A DNA stretch of 64,000 bases from Pseudomonas sp. SORT22 (GCF_018417635.1 NZ_CP071007.1:2852501-2916500); one strand, 5' to 3'. Shown: positions 44,781 through 53,075, numbered from the stretch's first letter. The notes: generated by a model from the sequence alone, not told the origin. Translations and numbers: made by a program.

Positions 44781-45558
44781 TCGCTTTATCGCCGTGCTCG
44801 GCGCCCAGGGTGTGGGCCTGTGCCAACGCCAGGGTCAACAGCAACGCTGGCTCTCAAGCTTGGACTTTATCGCCGAGCGCAGCCTGGCCTGGGCCGTGGC
44901 CCTGGAGTCGCTGCAGCACCTGCTGGTTGAACATGCCGGCAAGGGTGCGCAGTTGCAGGTGTTGCTCTCGGCCCAGTACAGCCGCTTCTGCCTGGTGCCC
45001 TGGAGCGCCGCCATCAGCCGCCCGGACGAGTTGCAGCAGTACGCCCGCGCCTGTTTCGAGGCGCATTACGGGCAGAGCCTGGAAGGCTGGCGCATTGTCG
45101 TATCCCCCGAAGCCGGCGGTTGCCCGCGCATCGCCAGCGCCACGCCGCAGGCCTTGCTCGATCAGCTTGAGGCCCTGTGCCGCAACCTCGGGCTACGCCT
45201 GCGCTCGACGCGGCCTTACCTGATGGCGGCCTACAACCACTTTGCCGAGCAACTGGGGCAGGGCGACTTTCTCTTCGTCCTGGCCGAGCCGCAACGCAGC
45301 GTCTGCCTGCTGGCGCAAAACGGCGCCTGGCAGCACGTCAGTGCCCAGGGCTGCAGCGACAGTGACCAGGCCCTGCAAGCCTTGATCGCCCGCCACAGCG
45401 AGTTGCACCAGGGCGAGGGGCAACTGCCGGTGTACCTGCATGCGCCCGGGCGCCTTGAGCCAGTACCGGCGCTGGCGGGCGTGCAACTGTGCGAGCTGGC
45501 GCCAGCGCCGCTGGCGGTACGCGACGTGCTGTGCAGCATGTCACGGGCGGTGGCCTGA
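44761..45558 (+). CDS. PilM/MshI/GspL-like cytoplasmic assembly protein
   Basis: This 265-residue protein starts at a GTG with GGAGGAG seven bases upstream, inside the end of gspE. It lacks a membrane helix. It resembles the actin-like domain of MshI/PilM/GspL: 'LSPDRFIAVLGAQGVGL', 'LEALCRNLGLRLRSTRPY' and 'DFLFVLAEPQRSVCLLAQ'. Identity rests mainly on its place between the ATPase and the PilN-like gene, where such a docking protein is expected. The membrane helix normally fused in GspL is supplied by the next gene. Confidence 0.72.
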   Translation: MSLLSPDRFIAVLGAQGVGLCQRQGQQQRWLSSLDFIAERSLAWAVALESLQHLLVEHAGKGAQLQVLLSAQYSRFCLVPWSAAISRPDELQQYARACFEAHYGQSLEGWRIVVSPEAGGCPRIASATPQALLDQLEALCRNLGLRLRSTRPYLMAAYNHFAEQLGQGDFLFVLAEPQRSVCLLAQNGAWQHVSAQGCSDSDQALQALIARHSELHQGEGQLPVYLHAPGRLEPVPALAGVQLCELAPAPLAVRDVLCSMSRAVA

Positions 45559-45559
45559 A

Positions 45560-46102
45560 ATGCGCCGCCTGATGCTGGACCTGCAGCCCGCCCGCACAGG
45601 TTGGACCGCCTGGGCGCTGCTGGCATGCGCACTGAGCCTGCTGCTCGGCACTGCGCTGCTGCAGCAGGGCTTCGATCAACAACAGGCCGGGCTTGAACAG
45701 CAACTTGAACAGCTCGACCGGCAACTGGGCAAACGGCCCCAGGCCGAGCCAGCGCTCAATGCCGCGCAAAGCCGCGAGCAGGCCGAAAAACTGGCACAGA
45801 TGCGCAGCGTCTCGCAGCAACTGCAACGGCCGTGGGAGCGCCTGTTCAACATGCTTGAAGGGCTGCCGCAAGACGACGTTGCCTTGCTCACCCTGACCCC
45901 CGATGCGCGCAAGGGCCAACTGCGCATCAGCGCCGAGGCCCGCGACCTGGAGGCCATGCTGGCCTTCCACAAGCGTCTGGAAGCCAGCGACGAGCTGCGC
46001 GATGTGTCGCTGCTCAACCACGAAATCATCGCCAAGCAGGCCGAGCATCCGGTGCAGTTCAACCTGTCGGCCACCTGGGAGAACGGCAATGCGCATCCCT
46101 AG
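45560..46102 (+). CDS. PilN-like inner-membrane assembly protein
   Basis: This 180-residue bitopic protein has a short cytoplasmic start ('MRRLMLDLQPARTGW'), one membrane helix (about 15-35), a coiled-coil rich in Gln/Glu (about 37-90), and a ferredoxin-like periplasmic domain. This is the PilN or GspL C-terminal layout. It begins one base after the preceding stop and overlaps the next gene by 14 bases. Confidence 0.75.
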   Translation: MRRLMLDLQPARTGWTAWALLACALSLLLGTALLQQGFDQQQAGLEQQLEQLDRQLGKRPQAEPALNAAQSREQAEKLAQMRSVSQQLQRPWERLFNMLEGLPQDDVALLTLTPDARKGQLRISAEARDLEAMLAFHKRLEASDELRDVSLLNHEIIAKQAEHPVQFNLSATWENGNAHP

Positions 46103-46637
46103 CCTGATCCTCCATGAACGCGCCCGCCAGCTCGGCGTAGTGGGCCTGGCCGGTGCCGGGTTGCTGGCCCTGGCCCTGCTGTATGGCGTTACTGCCTTGC
46201 TCGGCCAATGGCAGCAGTTGCAACAGCTGGAGCAGCAGCGTGATCAGGCGCTGTTGCAGGTCGCGCAGTTCAAGCAGGGCACGCTGAAGCTGGCGCAGGT
46301 GCCCAGGCACGAGCTGGAAGACTTTCACAAACAGCTGCCGGCCCAGCCTCAGGCCACTGTGGCCATCGACCGCATCTATGCCCTGGCCAAGGCCGAGCAG
46401 ATCACCCTGGCCCGCGGCGAGTACGCCCTGGGGGTCGATCCCAAGACTCAGCTGGCGCGTTACCAGATCCTCCTGCCGGTGCGCGGCAGCTACCCGCAAA
46501 TCCGCCGCTACGTGCATGCCTTGCTCGGCCAGTTGCCGGCACTGGTGCTCGAAGACATTGACCTGCAGCGCAAGAAGATCGGCGACCGCGAGCTGACCGG
46601 GCGCATCCGTATGACCCTTTACCTGTCGAGGTCATGA
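46089..46637 (+). CDS. PilO/GspM-like inner-membrane assembly protein
   Basis: This 182-residue protein has a short cytoplasmic N-terminus, one membrane helix (about 16-38), a coiled coil and a small periplasmic alpha/beta domain, as in PilO/MshJ. 'LPVRGSYPQIRRYVHALLGQLPALVLEDIDL' spans its most recognisable part; the sub-motif 'YPQIRRYVHALL' is typical of PilO-like domains. It should pair with the preceding PilN-like protein as the alignment subcomplex. Confidence 0.78.
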   Translation: MRIPSLILHERARQLGVVGLAGAGLLALALLYGVTALLGQWQQLQQLEQQRDQALLQVAQFKQGTLKLAQVPRHELEDFHKQLPAQPQATVAIDRIYALAKAEQITLARGEYALGVDPKTQLARYQILLPVRGSYPQIRRYVHALLGQLPALVLEDIDLQRKKIGDRELTGRIRMTLYLSRS

Positions 46638-47137
46638 TGAACACTCAACGCAGCCTGGCCTGGCTGGCTTTTCTCGGCACCGCCGCGGTGCTGGCCTGGG
46701 CGCCGGGGTATTTCTTCGACGACGTAGCTGAAGACGCCGAGGCGGCTGTTGAGGTCGCCGGCAAGGCTTCTGCACCGCTGACGCCGACTGCGCAGATGGC
46801 GGCAAGGCCGGCAGCCCTGCAGCCGCGCGACCTGTTCCCGAGCAAGAGCTGGAAGCCTGCGGTGCAGGTCACCACCGTCACCGAACAACCGGTGGTCATC
46901 GCTCCGGTGGCCGTGGCGCCTGTCGCCCCGGCACTGCCATTCCAGTTCGTTGGCCGCCTGGATGATCGCGACGACCAGCAGGTGTTCCTGCAAAGCGGCG
47001 AAAAACTCTACGTCGTGCGCCGCGGCGACGTGATCGATGACACCTACCGGATCGAGCAGATCTCCGCTACGGAGCTGAGCCTGGTCTACCTGCCATTGCA
47101 CCTGTCCCAGACCTTGTCTGTAGGGAGCGCACCATGA
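46634..47137 (+). CDS. PilP/GspC-like secretin-linking protein
   Basis: This 167-residue protein has one N-terminal membrane helix, a proline/alanine-rich linker and a compact beta domain beginning 'LPFQFVGRLDDRDDQQVF'. That domain matches the HR/PilP domain which connects the inner-membrane ring to the secretin. Start and stop codons overlap both neighbours by four bases. It precedes the secretin gene, as mshK and gspC do. Confidence 0.76.
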   Translation: MMNTQRSLAWLAFLGTAAVLAWAPGYFFDDVAEDAEAAVEVAGKASAPLTPTAQMAARPAALQPRDLFPSKSWKPAVQVTTVTEQPVVIAPVAVAPVAPALPFQFVGRLDDRDDQQVFLQSGEKLYVVRRGDVIDDTYRIEQISATELSLVYLPLHLSQTLSVGSAP

Positions 47138-48957
47138 ATTCGCCAAGGCTCAGCCACAAAGCGCCGTACCTGATGCTTGCCCTGTGTGTCGCCCTGGCCG
47201 GATGCGGCACTTCGGGTGTGCGCAAGGACGCCCAGGCCCTGATCGGTGAGGGCCAGTACGAGGCCGGAATCGCCCAGCTTGAAGACGCGCTCAAGGAACA
47301 CCCGCGCGACACCGAACTGAACATCGCCTTGATCCAGGGCCGGCGCCAGGCGGTGGAGGCGCTGCTGACCCAGGCCGACAGCGACCGCAGCCGCCATGAC
47401 TTCGGCGGTGCGCGCACAGGTTACGGGCGGGTGCTGACCCTGGAGCCGAACAACCGCCGGGCCCTGGATGCGGTGCGCCAGATCGAGCAGATGCGCAACC
47501 TCGGCGAGCGCATTGCCCTGGGCCAGGCGGCGCTGCGCAGCGGCGACCTGTTCGGCGCCGAGCGGCACATGCGCGAAGTGCTGCTGCTCGACCCGCAGAA
47601 CGAAGGCGGCCTGGCCCTGCGCAAGGACATCGAGCTGGTGCAAAGCCGCACCGCCCAGCCCAACCCGCAACTGCGCAGCAAGCTCGAACGGCCGGTGACC
47701 CTGGAGTTTCGCGACGCCAACCTGAAGACCATCTTCGAGGTGCTGTCGCAGGTGGCGGGGCTGAACTTTATCTTCGACAAAGACCTGCGCCCGGACATGA
47801 AGGCGACCATCTTCGTGCGTGACGTGCGCATCGAAGACGCCGTGGCCCTGCTGCTGGAACAGAACCAGCTGCACCAGAAGGTGGTGAACGACAACACGCT
47901 GCTGATTTACCCGGACTCGCCGCAGAAGATCAAGGATTACCAGGAGCTGGTGATGCGCACCTTCTACCTGACCAGCATCGACGCCAACACTGCGCTGAAC
48001 ATGGTCAAGACCATGCTCAAGACCCGCGACGTGTTCGTCGACGAGCGCCTCAACACCCTGACCATGCGCGACACCCCCGACGCCGTGCGCATGGCCGAGA
48101 AACTGCTGCAATCCCAGGACCAGTCCAACCCGGAAGTGGTGCTGGAGGTGGAAGTGATGGAGGTTGCCCGTTCGCGGATCCTCGAACTCGGCCTGCAGTG
48201 GCCCAACACCTTTGGCATCCTCAACGCCGATGGCAACCCGGTGGGCACCCTCGACCAACTGCGCGGCATCAACTCCTCGCGCATCAGCATCGCCCCGGCA
48301 CCGCAAGCCAAGATCAACGCCCAGGACAACGACATCAACACCCTGGCAAGCCCGGTGATCCGCGTCAGCAACCGTGAACAGGCGCGCATCCACATTGGCC
48401 AGCGGGTGCCGATCATCAGCGCCACCTCGGTGCCCTCGACCCAGGGCCCGGTGATCACCGAAAGCGTCACCTATCTGGACGTCGGCCTCAAGCTCGAAGT
48501 GACCCCGGTGGTGCACCTGAACAACGAGGTGGCGATCAAGGTGGCCCTGGAAGTCAGCAACGCCAAGCCGCTGGAGCCGACCCGCCAGGGCACCATCCCG
48601 GTTCAGGTCGACACCCGCAACGCCCAGACCAGCCTGCGCCTGCACGACGGCGAAACCCAGGTGCTGGCCGGGTTGATGCGCAACGACCAGGGTGGCAGCG
48701 GCAACAAGATCCCGGGGCTTGGCGACATTCCCGGCCTGGGCCGGCTGTTCGGCAGCAACCGCAGCGACAACAGCCAGTCGGAGCTGGTGCTGTCGATCAC
48801 CCCGCGGATCATCCGCAACCTGCCGTACCAGAGCCCGTCGGACATGGAGTTTGCCACCGGCACTGAAACCAGCATGCAGATCCGCAACCTCAACCGCAGC
48901 ATCGAGGTCGACGACGAACAACCGATTGCGGCGGTACCGACCGCGGTGAGGCCGTAA
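47134..48957 (+). CDS. gspD: Secretin lipoprotein GspD/MshL-like
   Basis: This 607-residue outer-membrane secretin has a lipobox LAGC at residues 21-24. TPR-like helices follow (about 30-170), then an STN-like domain ('LEFRDANLKTIFEVLSQVAG'), an N-domain, and the C-terminal secretin barrel with 'VPIISATSVPS' and 'GLKLEVTPVVHLNNEVAIK'. The built-in TPR region resembles MshL/PilQ-type secretins of MSHA-like systems more than classical GspD. A self-lipidated form may need no separate pilotin. It forms the exit channel for the pseudopilus-driven export. Confidence 0.92.
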   Translation: MNSPRLSHKAPYLMLALCVALAGCGTSGVRKDAQALIGEGQYEAGIAQLEDALKEHPRDTELNIALIQGRRQAVEALLTQADSDRSRHDFGGARTGYGRVLTLEPNNRRALDAVRQIEQMRNLGERIALGQAALRSGDLFGAERHMREVLLLDPQNEGGLALRKDIELVQSRTAQPNPQLRSKLERPVTLEFRDANLKTIFEVLSQVAGLNFIFDKDLRPDMKATIFVRDVRIEDAVALLLEQNQLHQKVVNDNTLLIYPDSPQKIKDYQELVMRTFYLTSIDANTALNMVKTMLKTRDVFVDERLNTLTMRDTPDAVRMAEKLLQSQDQSNPEVVLEVEVMEVARSRILELGLQWPNTFGILNADGNPVGTLDQLRGINSSRISIAPAPQAKINAQDNDINTLASPVIRVSNREQARIHIGQRVPIISATSVPSTQGPVITESVTYLDVGLKLEVTPVVHLNNEVAIKVALEVSNAKPLEPTRQGTIPVQVDTRNAQTSLRLHDGETQVLAGLMRNDQGGSGNKIPGLGDIPGLGRLFGSNRSDNSQSELVLSITPRIIRNLPYQSPSDMEFATGTETSMQIRNLNRSIEVDDEQPIAAVPTAVRP

Positions 48958-48960
48958 ATC

Positions 48961-49437
48961 ATGAAACGCCCGATGGCAGGTTTCAGCCTGATCGAAGTGA
49001 TGCTGACCCTGGCACTGCTCGGGTTGCTCGCCTCGATTGCTGCGCCGCTGACCGAAACCCTGGTGCGGCGCAACAAGGAGCAGGAGCTGCGCACCGCGCT
49101 GTACCAACTGCGCGATGCCATCGACGCCTACAAGCGCGCCTTCGACGCCGGCTATATCGAGAAGTCCCTCGACGCCAGCGGCTACCCGCCGAACCTGCAG
49201 GTGCTGGTCGATGGCGTGCGCGATGTGCGCAGTGCCAAGGGCGCCAAGTTCTACTTTCTGCGGCGCATTCCCCAGGACCCGCTGCTGGCCGCGCGCAAGG
49301 ACGACGAGCAGGGCGGGTGGGGCCTGCGCGCCTACGACAGCCCGGCGCAGAGCCCGCGTGATGGTGAAGACGTTTTTGATGTGTACTCCCGGGCCCGCGG
49401 CAAGGGCCTCAACGGCATCGCCTACGGGCAGTGGTGA
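48961..49437 (+). CDS. Pseudopilin (prepilin-type, GspG/H-like)
   Basis: This 158-residue protein has a prepilin peptidase site after G7, followed by FSLIE with the conserved Glu5 and a long hydrophobic helix. The C-terminal domain has 'YPPNLQVLVDGVRDVRSAKG' and 'FYFLRRIPQDPLL', related to GspG but with a longer insert. It is the first of three consecutive pseudopilin-like genes behind the secretin. Confidence 0.88.
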   Translation: MKRPMAGFSLIEVMLTLALLGLLASIAAPLTETLVRRNKEQELRTALYQLRDAIDAYKRAFDAGYIEKSLDASGYPPNLQVLVDGVRDVRSAKGAKFYFLRRIPQDPLLAARKDDEQGGWGLRAYDSPAQSPRDGEDVFDVYSRARGKGLNGIAYGQW

Positions 49438-49442
49438 GCAGC

Positions 49443-49817
49443 ATGAAACGCAACCAGGGCTTTACCTTGATCGAATTGCTGGTGGTGATGGCGATCATCG
49501 CCACGCTGATGACCATCGCCATGCCGCGCTACTTCAACAGCCTCGAGACCTCGCGCGAGGCCACCCTGCGCCAGAGCCTGGCGGTGATGCGCGAGGCGCT
49601 GGACCACTACTACGGCGACACCGGTCGCTACCCCGAGTCGCTGGAACAGTTGGTCGAGCAGCGCTACCTGCGCGGCGCGCCGCTGGACCCGATCACCGAA
49701 CGCCGTGACGGCTGGCTGCTGGTGGCACCGCCTGAAGGCGTCGCCGGCGCCGTTGCCGACATCAAAAGCGGTTCAACCGGGAGGGCCCGTGATGGCAGCC
49801 TTTATGCCGAGTGGTAA
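49443..49817 (+). CDS. GspG-like pseudopilin (second copy)
   Basis: This 124-residue pseudopilin has a cleavage site after G6, then FTLIE. 'YYGDTGRYPESLEQLVEQRY' and 'PLDPITERRDGW' show a GspG-like C-domain that is shorter than the major pseudopilin at 29.5-30.0 kb. I prefer the ATG at 49443 over upstream GTG codons that overlap the previous stop. It overlaps the next gene by 26 bases. Confidence 0.88.
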   Translation: MKRNQGFTLIELLVVMAIIATLMTIAMPRYFNSLETSREATLRQSLAVMREALDHYYGDTGRYPESLEQLVEQRYLRGAPLDPITERRDGWLLVAPPEGVAGAVADIKSGSTGRARDGSLYAEW

Positions 49818-50322
49818 TGCCGGGCAGGCAGGCTTCACCTACCTGGGCGTGCTGTTGCTGATCGCCGTCACCGGCATGGCCCTGGCGGCCACCGGCACGC
49901 TGTGGTCGACCGTCGCCCAGCGCGAGCGCGAACGCGAGCTGCTGTGGGTCGGCGGCCAGTATGCCCAGGCCCTGCGCAGCTACTTTCGCGCCTCACCTGG
50001 CCTGGCCCAATACCCGCAGAGCCTTGAGGAGCTGCTGGAGGATAGCCGTTACCCCAACCCCAAGCGGCACCTGCGCAAGTTGTACCCGGACCCGATCACC
50101 GCCAGCGATGACTGGGGCCTGCTGCGCTCGATCGACGGGCGCATCACCGGCGTCTACAGCCGCTCCCAGGCCCTGCCGCTCAAACGCACCGGCTTTGCCG
50201 GGCAATGGTCGGAGTTCGACGGCCTTGAGCACTACAGCGACTGGCAGTTCGTCGCCGAAAAGGCCTTCAACGAAAGCGCCGCCGGCGCACGCAAGGGCCT
50301 GGCCCAGGGAGCCGGGCAATGA
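49792..50322 (+). CDS. Minor pseudopilin lacking Glu5
   Basis: This 176-residue protein has a prepilin-like leader of 14 residues ending in G, then FTYLGVLLLIAV. Mature position 5 is Gly instead of the usual Glu, a trait known from GspK-type tip pseudopilins. The body includes 'QYPQSLEELLEDSRYPNPKR' and 'PITASDDWGLLRSIDGRI', a GspG/H-like domain. GGGAGGG precedes the ATG. It may cap the pseudopilus. Its stop overlaps the csgE start by four bases. Confidence 0.82.
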   Translation: MAAFMPSGNAGQAGFTYLGVLLLIAVTGMALAATGTLWSTVAQRERERELLWVGGQYAQALRSYFRASPGLAQYPQSLEELLEDSRYPNPKRHLRKLYPDPITASDDWGLLRSIDGRITGVYSRSQALPLKRTGFAGQWSEFDGLEHYSDWQFVAEKAFNESAAGARKGLAQGAGQ

Positions 50323-50714
50323 ACCGCCGCCTCAGTGCCCTGGCCCTGGCCCTGGTGCTGCTGGCCGGCACCGCCCGGGGCGGCGCCGAGGACGAGATGA
50401 TGGGCTTTATCGTCGACAACACCATCTCGCACATCGGCCACGACTTCTATTACAGCTTTGCCGAGCGGCTGCGTGCCACCAGCCGCCTGGATTTCAACCT
50501 GGTGGTACGTGAACGACCCGACCCGCGCTGGGGTAGCCTGGTGACGGTCGAGTACGAGCAACGCGTGCTGTACCGGCGTTTTCTGCCACCCAACACCACC
50601 GAGCTTAAGGACGCCGCCTACGAGGCTGCGGACCTGGTCAAGGCGCAGATCATCCAGCGCAAGCTGCAGATGCTGCTGCAGGACACCACTGATCTGGAGA
50701 GGGACGAGCTATGA
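50319..50714 (+). CDS. csgE: Curli export accessory protein CsgE
   Basis: This 131-residue periplasmic protein has a signal peptide of about 20 residues. Its central part 'VDNTISHIGHDFYYSFAERL' and 'VVRERPDPRWGSLVTVEY' closely match CsgE of E. coli. CsgE caps the CsgG pore as a nonamer and gates which substrate enters. It is translationally coupled to the pseudopilin gene before it and to csgF after it (four-base overlaps), so it clearly belongs to the secretion operon. Confidence 0.93.
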   Translation: MNRRLSALALALVLLAGTARGGAEDEMMGFIVDNTISHIGHDFYYSFAERLRATSRLDFNLVVRERPDPRWGSLVTVEYEQRVLYRRFLPPNTTELKDAAYEAADLVKAQIIQRKLQMLLQDTTDLERDEL

Positions 50715-51130
50715 ACAACAACAAAACCTGCAGCCTGGCCTCGCTGGTATTGCTGGCGAGCCTCGCCAGTGCAGCCAGCGCCACGGAACTGGTCTACACC
50801 CCGGTCAACCCGGCGTTTGGCGGCAACCCGCTGAACGGCACCTGGCTGCTCAACAACGCCCAGGCGCAGAACGATCACGAAGACCCGGCCATCAAGGACC
50901 GCACCTCGGCCTTTGCCAGCACCTCGGCACTGGAGCGTTTCACCAGCCAGCTGGAGTCGCGCCTGCTCTCGCAACTGCTGACCAACATCAACAACGGCAA
51001 CACCGGCAGCCTGCAGACCGACGCCTTCATCATCAACGTCATCGACGACTCGGGGGCCCTGAGCATTCAGGTGACCGACCGGGTAACCGGGGAAATCTCG
51101 GAAATTCAGGTCAACGGCCTGAACCCTTGA
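50711..51130 (+). CDS. csgF: Curli assembly factor CsgF
   Basis: This 139-residue exported protein has a signal peptide ending near ASA, then 'TELVYTPVNPAFGGNPLNG', the diagnostic CsgF N-terminal segment that inserts into the CsgG channel. A helix and a C-terminal beta domain follow. In curli systems CsgF holds the nucleator CsgB at the cell surface. Here no csgB or csgA is present, so its surface client is unknown. Confidence 0.94.
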   Translation: MNNNKTCSLASLVLLASLASAASATELVYTPVNPAFGGNPLNGTWLLNNAQAQNDHEDPAIKDRTSAFASTSALERFTSQLESRLLSQLLTNINNGNTGSLQTDAFIINVIDDSGALSIQVTDRVTGEISEIQVNGLNP

Positions 51131-51158
51131 AGGGCCAGGACAACGGGGAGAGACAGCC

Positions 51159-52004
51159 ATGAAACGATTTCTGAGCACACTGCTGATCCTGGCCGCCTTG
51201 CAAGGCTGCAGCCTGCGCGAACCGATGCCGGCCGAACAGGACAGCGAAAGCCCGACCCTGACGCCACGGGCCTCGACCTACTACGACCTGCTCAACATGC
51301 CGCGGCCCAAGGGCCGGCTGATGGCGGTGGTGTATGGTTTTCGCGACCAGACCGGGCAATACAAGCCGACCCCGGCCAGCTCGTTTTCCACCAGCGTCAC
51401 CCAGGGTGCGGCGAGCATGCTGATGGATGCCCTGCAGGCCAGCGGCTGGTTCGTGGTGCTTGAGCGCGAAGGGCTGCAGAACCTGCTGACCGAACGCAAG
51501 ATCATTCGCGCCTCGCAGAAAAAGCCCGACACCCCGGTGAATATCCAGGGCGAGCTGCCGCCGCTGCAGGCGGCCAACCTGATGCTCGAAGGCGGCATCA
51601 TCGCCTACGACACCAACGTGCGCAGCGGCGGCGAGGGCGCGCGCTACCTGGGTATCGACCTGTCGCGCGAGTACCGGGTCGACCAGGTCTCGGTCAACCT
51701 GCGGGCGGTGGACGTGCGCAGCGGCCAGGTGCTGGCCAACGTCATGACCAGCAAGACCATCTACTCGGTCGGGCGCAGCGCCGGGGTGTTCAAGTTCATC
51801 GAATTCAAGAAGCTCCTGGAAGCCGAGGTCGGCTACACCACCAACGAACCGGCGCAGCTGTGCGTGCTGTCGGCGATCGAGGCGGCGGTGGGGCACTTGC
51901 TGGCCCAGGGCATTGAACGGCGCCTGTGGCAGGTGGCGGGGGATGGCAGCGGCGACAAGGCGGTACTGGACAAATACCTGAGCCAGTACCAGAGCCCTGA
52001 GTGA
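51159..52004 (+). CDS. csgG: Curli export pore lipoprotein CsgG
   Basis: This 281-residue outer-membrane lipoprotein (lipobox LQGC, C17) is a full-length CsgG. Recognisable parts are 'VVYGFRDQTGQYKP', 'VVLEREGLQNLLTERKIIR', 'GGIIAYDTNVRSGGEGARYL' and 'YTTNEPAQLCVLSAIEAAV'. CsgG forms a nonameric barrel that lets unfolded protein pass the outer membrane. It ends the operon that starts with the response regulator and gspE. The next gene is convergent. Confidence 0.95.
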   Translation: MKRFLSTLLILAALQGCSLREPMPAEQDSESPTLTPRASTYYDLLNMPRPKGRLMAVVYGFRDQTGQYKPTPASSFSTSVTQGAASMLMDALQASGWFVVLEREGLQNLLTERKIIRASQKKPDTPVNIQGELPPLQAANLMLEGGIIAYDTNVRSGGEGARYLGIDLSREYRVDQVSVNLRAVDVRSGQVLANVMTSKTIYSVGRSAGVFKFIEFKKLLEAEVGYTTNEPAQLCVLSAIEAAVGHLLAQGIERRLWQVAGDGSGDKAVLDKYLSQYQSPE

Positions 52005-52009
52005 GTGTG

Positions 52010-52255
52010 TCAGTGGCTGGGGCAGCCCTGTTCCTTGACGATCCGCTGGGTCGAGGCCGGGTTGTTGACCAGCTTGGCCGCCGAGCGCGCCGGGCGTTTG
52101 ACCAGCTCACCGCCGCAATTGGGGCACTGGCCCTTGAGCTGACGTTCGTTGCAGTCACGGCAAAAGGTGCATTCGAACGAGCAGATCAACGCATCCGCGC
52201 TATCTCCGGGCAGGTCGCTGCCACAGCATTCACAGTTGGGGCGCAATTCGAGCAT
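52010..52255 (-). CDS. DUF1272 zinc-ribbon protein
   Basis: This 81-residue cytosolic protein is rich in paired cysteines: 'CECCGSDLP', 'CSFECTFCRDC' and 'CPNCGG'. This is the DUF1272 pattern, expected to bind two zinc ions. Function unknown. It ends five bases from the csgG stop on the opposite strand and may be the last gene of the cobalamin operon upstream. Confidence 0.9.
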   Translation of the reverse strand: MLELRPNCECCGSDLPGDSADALICSFECTFCRDCNERQLKGQCPNCGGELVKRPARSAAKLVNNPASTQRIVKEQGCPSH

Positions 52256-52298
52256 GGTCAGGTCCTCGCAGGCGGAACGGAATCGTCAGTGTATACGC

Positions 52299-53045
52299 TC
52301 AGGGCCGAAACAGGTGGGCGTGGCCAGCGCGGTACAGCGCCGACTCGCTGAAGCTGTCGTTGCCCAGCACCCGGCCTACCAGAATCAGCGCGGTACGGCG
52401 AAAATCCTTCGCTGCCGCCAGCTCGACAATCGTCTCCAGGGTGCCCAGCACCCAGTCCTGGTCCGGCCAGGTTGCGCGGTGCACCACGGCAATCGGGCAG
52501 TCGCCGCCATAGTGCGGGCGCAGCTCTTCGACGATTTTAGCCAGGTGCTTGACCCCCAGGTACACTGCCAGGGTGGTCTGGTGGCGGGCCAGGTCGGCCA
52601 GTTGCTCGCCAGCCGGCATGGGTGATTTGTCGGCGTAGCGGGTGAGGATCACACTTTGGGCGATGTCCGGCAGGGTCAGCTCGCAGCCGAGCAGGGCGGC
52701 GCTGGCGGCCACGGCGGTGACGCCGGGGACGATCTCGTAGGGGATGCCCAGCTCGCGCAGGTAGCGGATCTGCTCGCCGATGGCGCCATACAGGCTGGGG
52801 TCGCCACTGTGCACCCGGGCGACGTCCTGGCCATTGTCGTGGGCGCTTTTGATGGCTTCGATGATCTGCGCCAGGTGCAGTTCGGCGCTGTTGATCAGGA
52901 TTTCGGCGCGGTGACCTTCCAGCACTGCGGGCGGCACCAGGGAGCCGGCGTAGATGATCACCGGGCAGCGCTGGATCAGGCGCTGGCCCTTGACGGTGAT
53001 CAGCTGCGGATCGCCGGGGCCGGCGCCGATGAAATAGACGGTCAT
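52299..53045 (-). CDS. cobM: Precorrin-4 C11-methyltransferase CobM
   Basis: This 248-residue SAM-dependent tetrapyrrole methylase starts 'MTVYFIGAGPGDPQLITVKG' with the GAGPGDP loop at residues 7-13. It also has 'VHSGDPSLYGAIGEQIRYL' and 'RYADKSPMPAGEQLADL', which identify CobM/CbiF. It methylates C-11 of precorrin-4 to give precorrin-5 in the aerobic cobalamin pathway. It is on the minus strand behind cobE and the cbt genes, under the first cobalamin riboswitch. Confidence 0.95.
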   Translation of the reverse strand: MTVYFIGAGPGDPQLITVKGQRLIQRCPVIIYAGSLVPPAVLEGHRAEILINSAELHLAQIIEAIKSAHDNGQDVARVHSGDPSLYGAIGEQIRYLRELGIPYEIVPGVTAVAASAALLGCELTLPDIAQSVILTRYADKSPMPAGEQLADLARHQTTLAVYLGVKHLAKIVEELRPHYGGDCPIAVVHRATWPDQDWVLGTLETIVELAAAKDFRRTALILVGRVLGNDSFSESALYRAGHAHLFRP

Positions 53046-53075
53046 GGGGTGTCCTTGCGGGTAAAGGGCTGATTA

